Shown piece by piece: positions 61,891 to 64,000 of a stretch of 64,000 bases of DNA (its first letter is position 1; each line of letters opens with the position of its first letter). The DNA lies in assembly GCA_025917655.1 (NCBI GenBank), contig CP084619.1:2647001-2711000 (forward strand), read 5' to 3'. Origin of the DNA: Chlorella sorokiniana (taxonomy: Eukaryota > Chlorophyta > Trebouxiophyceae > Chlorellales > Chlorellaceae). The position numbers and the translations under genes were made by a program. Below the pieces are notes generated by a model. It saw nothing but the letters and a program-made list of their open reading frames with translations, was not told the origin of the DNA and ran no database searches.

Positions 61891-63825
61891 ATGCCCAGAA
61901 AGTCTCTGTTCGACGATGATGAACAAGAGGACCCAAAGGCGGAGCTGCGTGTCAATGAAGAGTATGCCAGACGCTTCGAGGTTCGTTGCGGGCTGTAATG
62001 CCTTGGTGTTCTTGACGTGCGCATTGGCATCCTCGCTGCTGTACAATTACCACGCCCATGCAGCTGCTGGCGCCGCCGCTGCCACTCCTGCTGCCGCCGC
62101 CGAGAACGGCGGTATCGTTTGTTGCTTGGTGCAGCACAACAAGAAGCGGGAGGAGCTGCATCGCCTTCAAGAGAAGTACCCTGAGCAGGCAGCCAAGCTG
62201 GCCAAGGTGGGAACAGGCCGGCACCAAACCACACGCGCCTGTTTGATGCCACTGATGTTGCGGCTTCACCTGCACCTTTGACACATGGTGGGGCATGCAG
62301 CGAGCCGCCCAGGTCATCTGTGATTGCAGGAGCGCGCATTCAGCGCCGTTGCCGTAGCCAAGGCCAAAGCCAAGGCAGCCCTTGCCGCCGATGCGGCTAA
62401 GGACGATGAGGAGGAGCCGTCCGAGGGGGAGGAGGACGACGACGGCGAGATCGACGAGAAGACGCAGGCCCAGATCTTCGAGACGCTGATGAAGATCCGC
62501 AGCCGAGACCAGAGCATCTATGACAAGGAGGCCAAGTTCTACAGCAGCGAGAGCGAGGAGGAGGAGGCGGGGCCGGCGGGTAAGCGGGAACACCCGTGCG
62601 GCAGGGCTGTACTGTGTGTCGTTCTCGCGCAGATGCACACGTGAGCGCATAAGCTGCGCCCAACTTCCCTTGTGCTGCAGCTGCCCAGCCCAAGGAGAAC
62701 AGGGAGCGCCCCATGTACCTGAAGGACGTCATCTACAAGCAGGCCATGGAGGGCGGCGACTCGTCGGACGACGATGCGACAGCGGGCGGCGAGCAGCAGC
62801 CGCCCGCACCTACACCCAGGAGCAGCGGCAGCTGAAGCAGGCCTTCCTGCAGGCGTTTGAGCAGGAGGTGGAGGGGGACGGGGGCGAGGCAGGCGACGGG
62901 TTTGGCGCCGGCGTGCTGCAGGAGCGGAAGAGGCAGCAGCAGCGGGCGGCTGCCCAGGGCGATGGCAGCTACGACAGCGAGGGGGAGGGAGCGGAGGGTG
63001 GCGACGCCGCCGCCGACGCGCGGGTGCAGCAGCTGCTGGACAGCTACTTTGGCAGGGACGAGCAGCTGTCGGCGGACGACAGGTTCCTCAAGCGATACAT
63101 CCTGAACAAGGTGCGCAGGGGCTGGCTGCTGCCGTGACGGCGGCACGCGGGGAGGGCAGGCGCCGCCTCGGAGCCACAACGCGTGTCGGCTGTACCGCGC
63201 TGCTGCAGGGCTGGGTGGAGGAGGGCGATGCAGGCTTTGAGGACGCAGACGAGGAGCAGGTGGACGACCAGGAAGACGAGGAGTTCCTGGAGGAGGCAGG
63301 CAAGCGGCGGAATGTTGTGCTCCCCAATTTGTAGCAATGCAGCATGATTATCGATGGCGATGGGTTTGGTGACCGACGCCAGCCAGCTGGAACTGGACAA
63401 GCACAGGTGCACCAGCTGGCTCATGGCATGGCTGGCACTGAGGGTCGCCCGCCTGTCGCCCCCTGCAGAGCAGTTTGAGCACGCATACAACTTCCGGTTT
63501 GAGGAGCCGGGCGGGCGGCCATCGTCACGCACCCGCGCAACGTGAGCGCCCATAGGGGCCAGCCTGCCCAGCTTTGAATGCTGCTGCTGTGCGCACGCAC
63601 CTCCTGCCGCTCCCAGGTGCACCGCAGCTCGCTGGCACGTGAGCACAAGCACGCTGCATGGCCCTGGCACGCGCGCAGATCGAGGGCACTGTGCGCAAGA
63701 CGGACGACCGGCGCAAGAAGGCGCGAGCGGAGAAGGCGGCGCGCCAGGCTGAAGAGGAGGAGCAGCGGCGGGCGGAGATCCGGCGGCTCAAGAACCTGAA
63801 GAAGGCCGAGATCCAGGAGAAGTGA
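61891..63825 (+). CDS. KRI1: KRI1-like ribosome biogenesis factor (3' end probably beyond window)
   Basis: KRI1 is a nucleolar factor for 40S ribosomal subunit assembly. Exon 1 (61891-61980) is short: MPRKSLFDDDEQEDPKAELR then VNEEYARRFE, the family start. Exon 2 reads HNKKREELHRLQEKYPEQAA. Exon 3 has acidic EEEPSEGEEDDDGE and FETLMKIRSRDQSIYDKEAK. Next are ERPMYLKDVIYKQAM, YTQEQRQLKQAFLQAF and the signature DDRFLKRYILNK joined to GWVEEGD, then DEEFLEEA, EQFEHAYNFRFEEPG and IEGTVRKTDDRRKKARAEKA with RRLKNLKKAEIQEK. There the sequence reads either AAG-TGA (stop at 63825) or a strong GTGAGG donor (at 63822). The family continues further, so the donor is favoured. Frame slips lie near 62780-62810 and 63508-63520. 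Confidence 0.92.
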
Positions 63826-64000
63826 GGCGCGCCGCCTGGCCACCCACTGGCTGCTTGGCCCCTATCTCCTGAGCTGCTGACCGGCCATGCCGCCACCGCT
63901 GGAGACGCACGCAGCCTCCAGCACCTCGCCCACTCAGCCCTGACATTTGCTTGCACACAGCCACAGGAGCCTCATGCTTGCTCCCTCCCCTCCCTCCCGC

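Noticed and set aside
61657-62046. Minus-strand frame of 129 codons beginning MYSSEDANAHVKNTK
   Set aside because: It lies antisense to exon 1 of KRI1 and the IWR1/KRI1 promoter. KRI1 exon 1 matches its family start and splices in phase, while this frame matches nothing known.

Overview
The window looks like nuclear DNA of a green alga, most likely a Chlorella-type trebouxiophyte. It is GC-rich, and its genes are packed with short GT-AG introns (a few are GC-AG). The gene content is plant-like: plastid BASS transporter, SnRK2 kinase, plant-type serine acetyltransferases, ELP3, DBR1, KRI1 and IWR1. Several 3' regions carry TGTAA, the polyadenylation signal of chlorophytes. I saw no tRNA, rRNA, CRISPR array, bacterial-type operon or recognisable mobile element.

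Layout. 1-3000: 3' part of a HUA2/CID-like, Q-rich nuclear protein (+). 3446-4567: phosphoglycerate-mutase-like phosphatase (+). 4936-9980 (+) and 10300-14531 (-): two paralogous membrane-anchored receptor-like kinases placed tail to tail. 14734-18242: ELP3 (-). 18577-20345: FOLD-type methylene-THF dehydrogenase/cyclohydrolase (+). 20545-22342: plant-type alpha/beta-hydrolase (+). 22911-25770: alanine aminotransferase (-). 26322-28800: lariat debranching enzyme (+). 29278-30997: 3-hydroxyisobutyrate dehydrogenase (-). 31438-32294: unknown protein (+). 32823-34812: plastid BASS transporter (+). 35302-36592: tail-anchored C2-like protein (-). 37265-39019: BNR/Asp-box sialidase-like protein (+). 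39406-41243: TMEM45/DUF716 membrane protein (-). 41759-44365: cathepsin Z (+). 45460-48270: BRCT plus REX1-like exonuclease (+). 48618-51081: SnRK2 kinase (-). 51410-53016: PDZ-like plastid membrane protein (-). 54955-56502 and 57308-59477: two serine acetyltransferases (+). 59850-61567: IWR1 (-). 61891 to the end: KRI1 (+), cut by the window edge.

The genes are mostly unrelated housekeeping functions: RNA processing (DBR1, REX1, ELP3, KRI1, IWR1, HUA2-like), amino-acid and C1 metabolism (SAT x2, AlaAT, HIBADH, FOLD), and signalling (two receptor-like kinases, SnRK2). Many pairs are divergent (ELP3/FOLD, AlaAT/DBR1, HIBADH/31438, C2/sialidase, DUF716/cathepsin Z, IWR1/KRI1), with 320-670 bp between starts that probably hold both promoters.

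A caution applies throughout. Conserved exons of more than ten otherwise intact genes change frame by one base, usually at a C or G run. This looks like consensus sequence error rather than gene decay. The exon structures below come from reading frames, splice-site consensus and remembered family motifs; no alignment was run.
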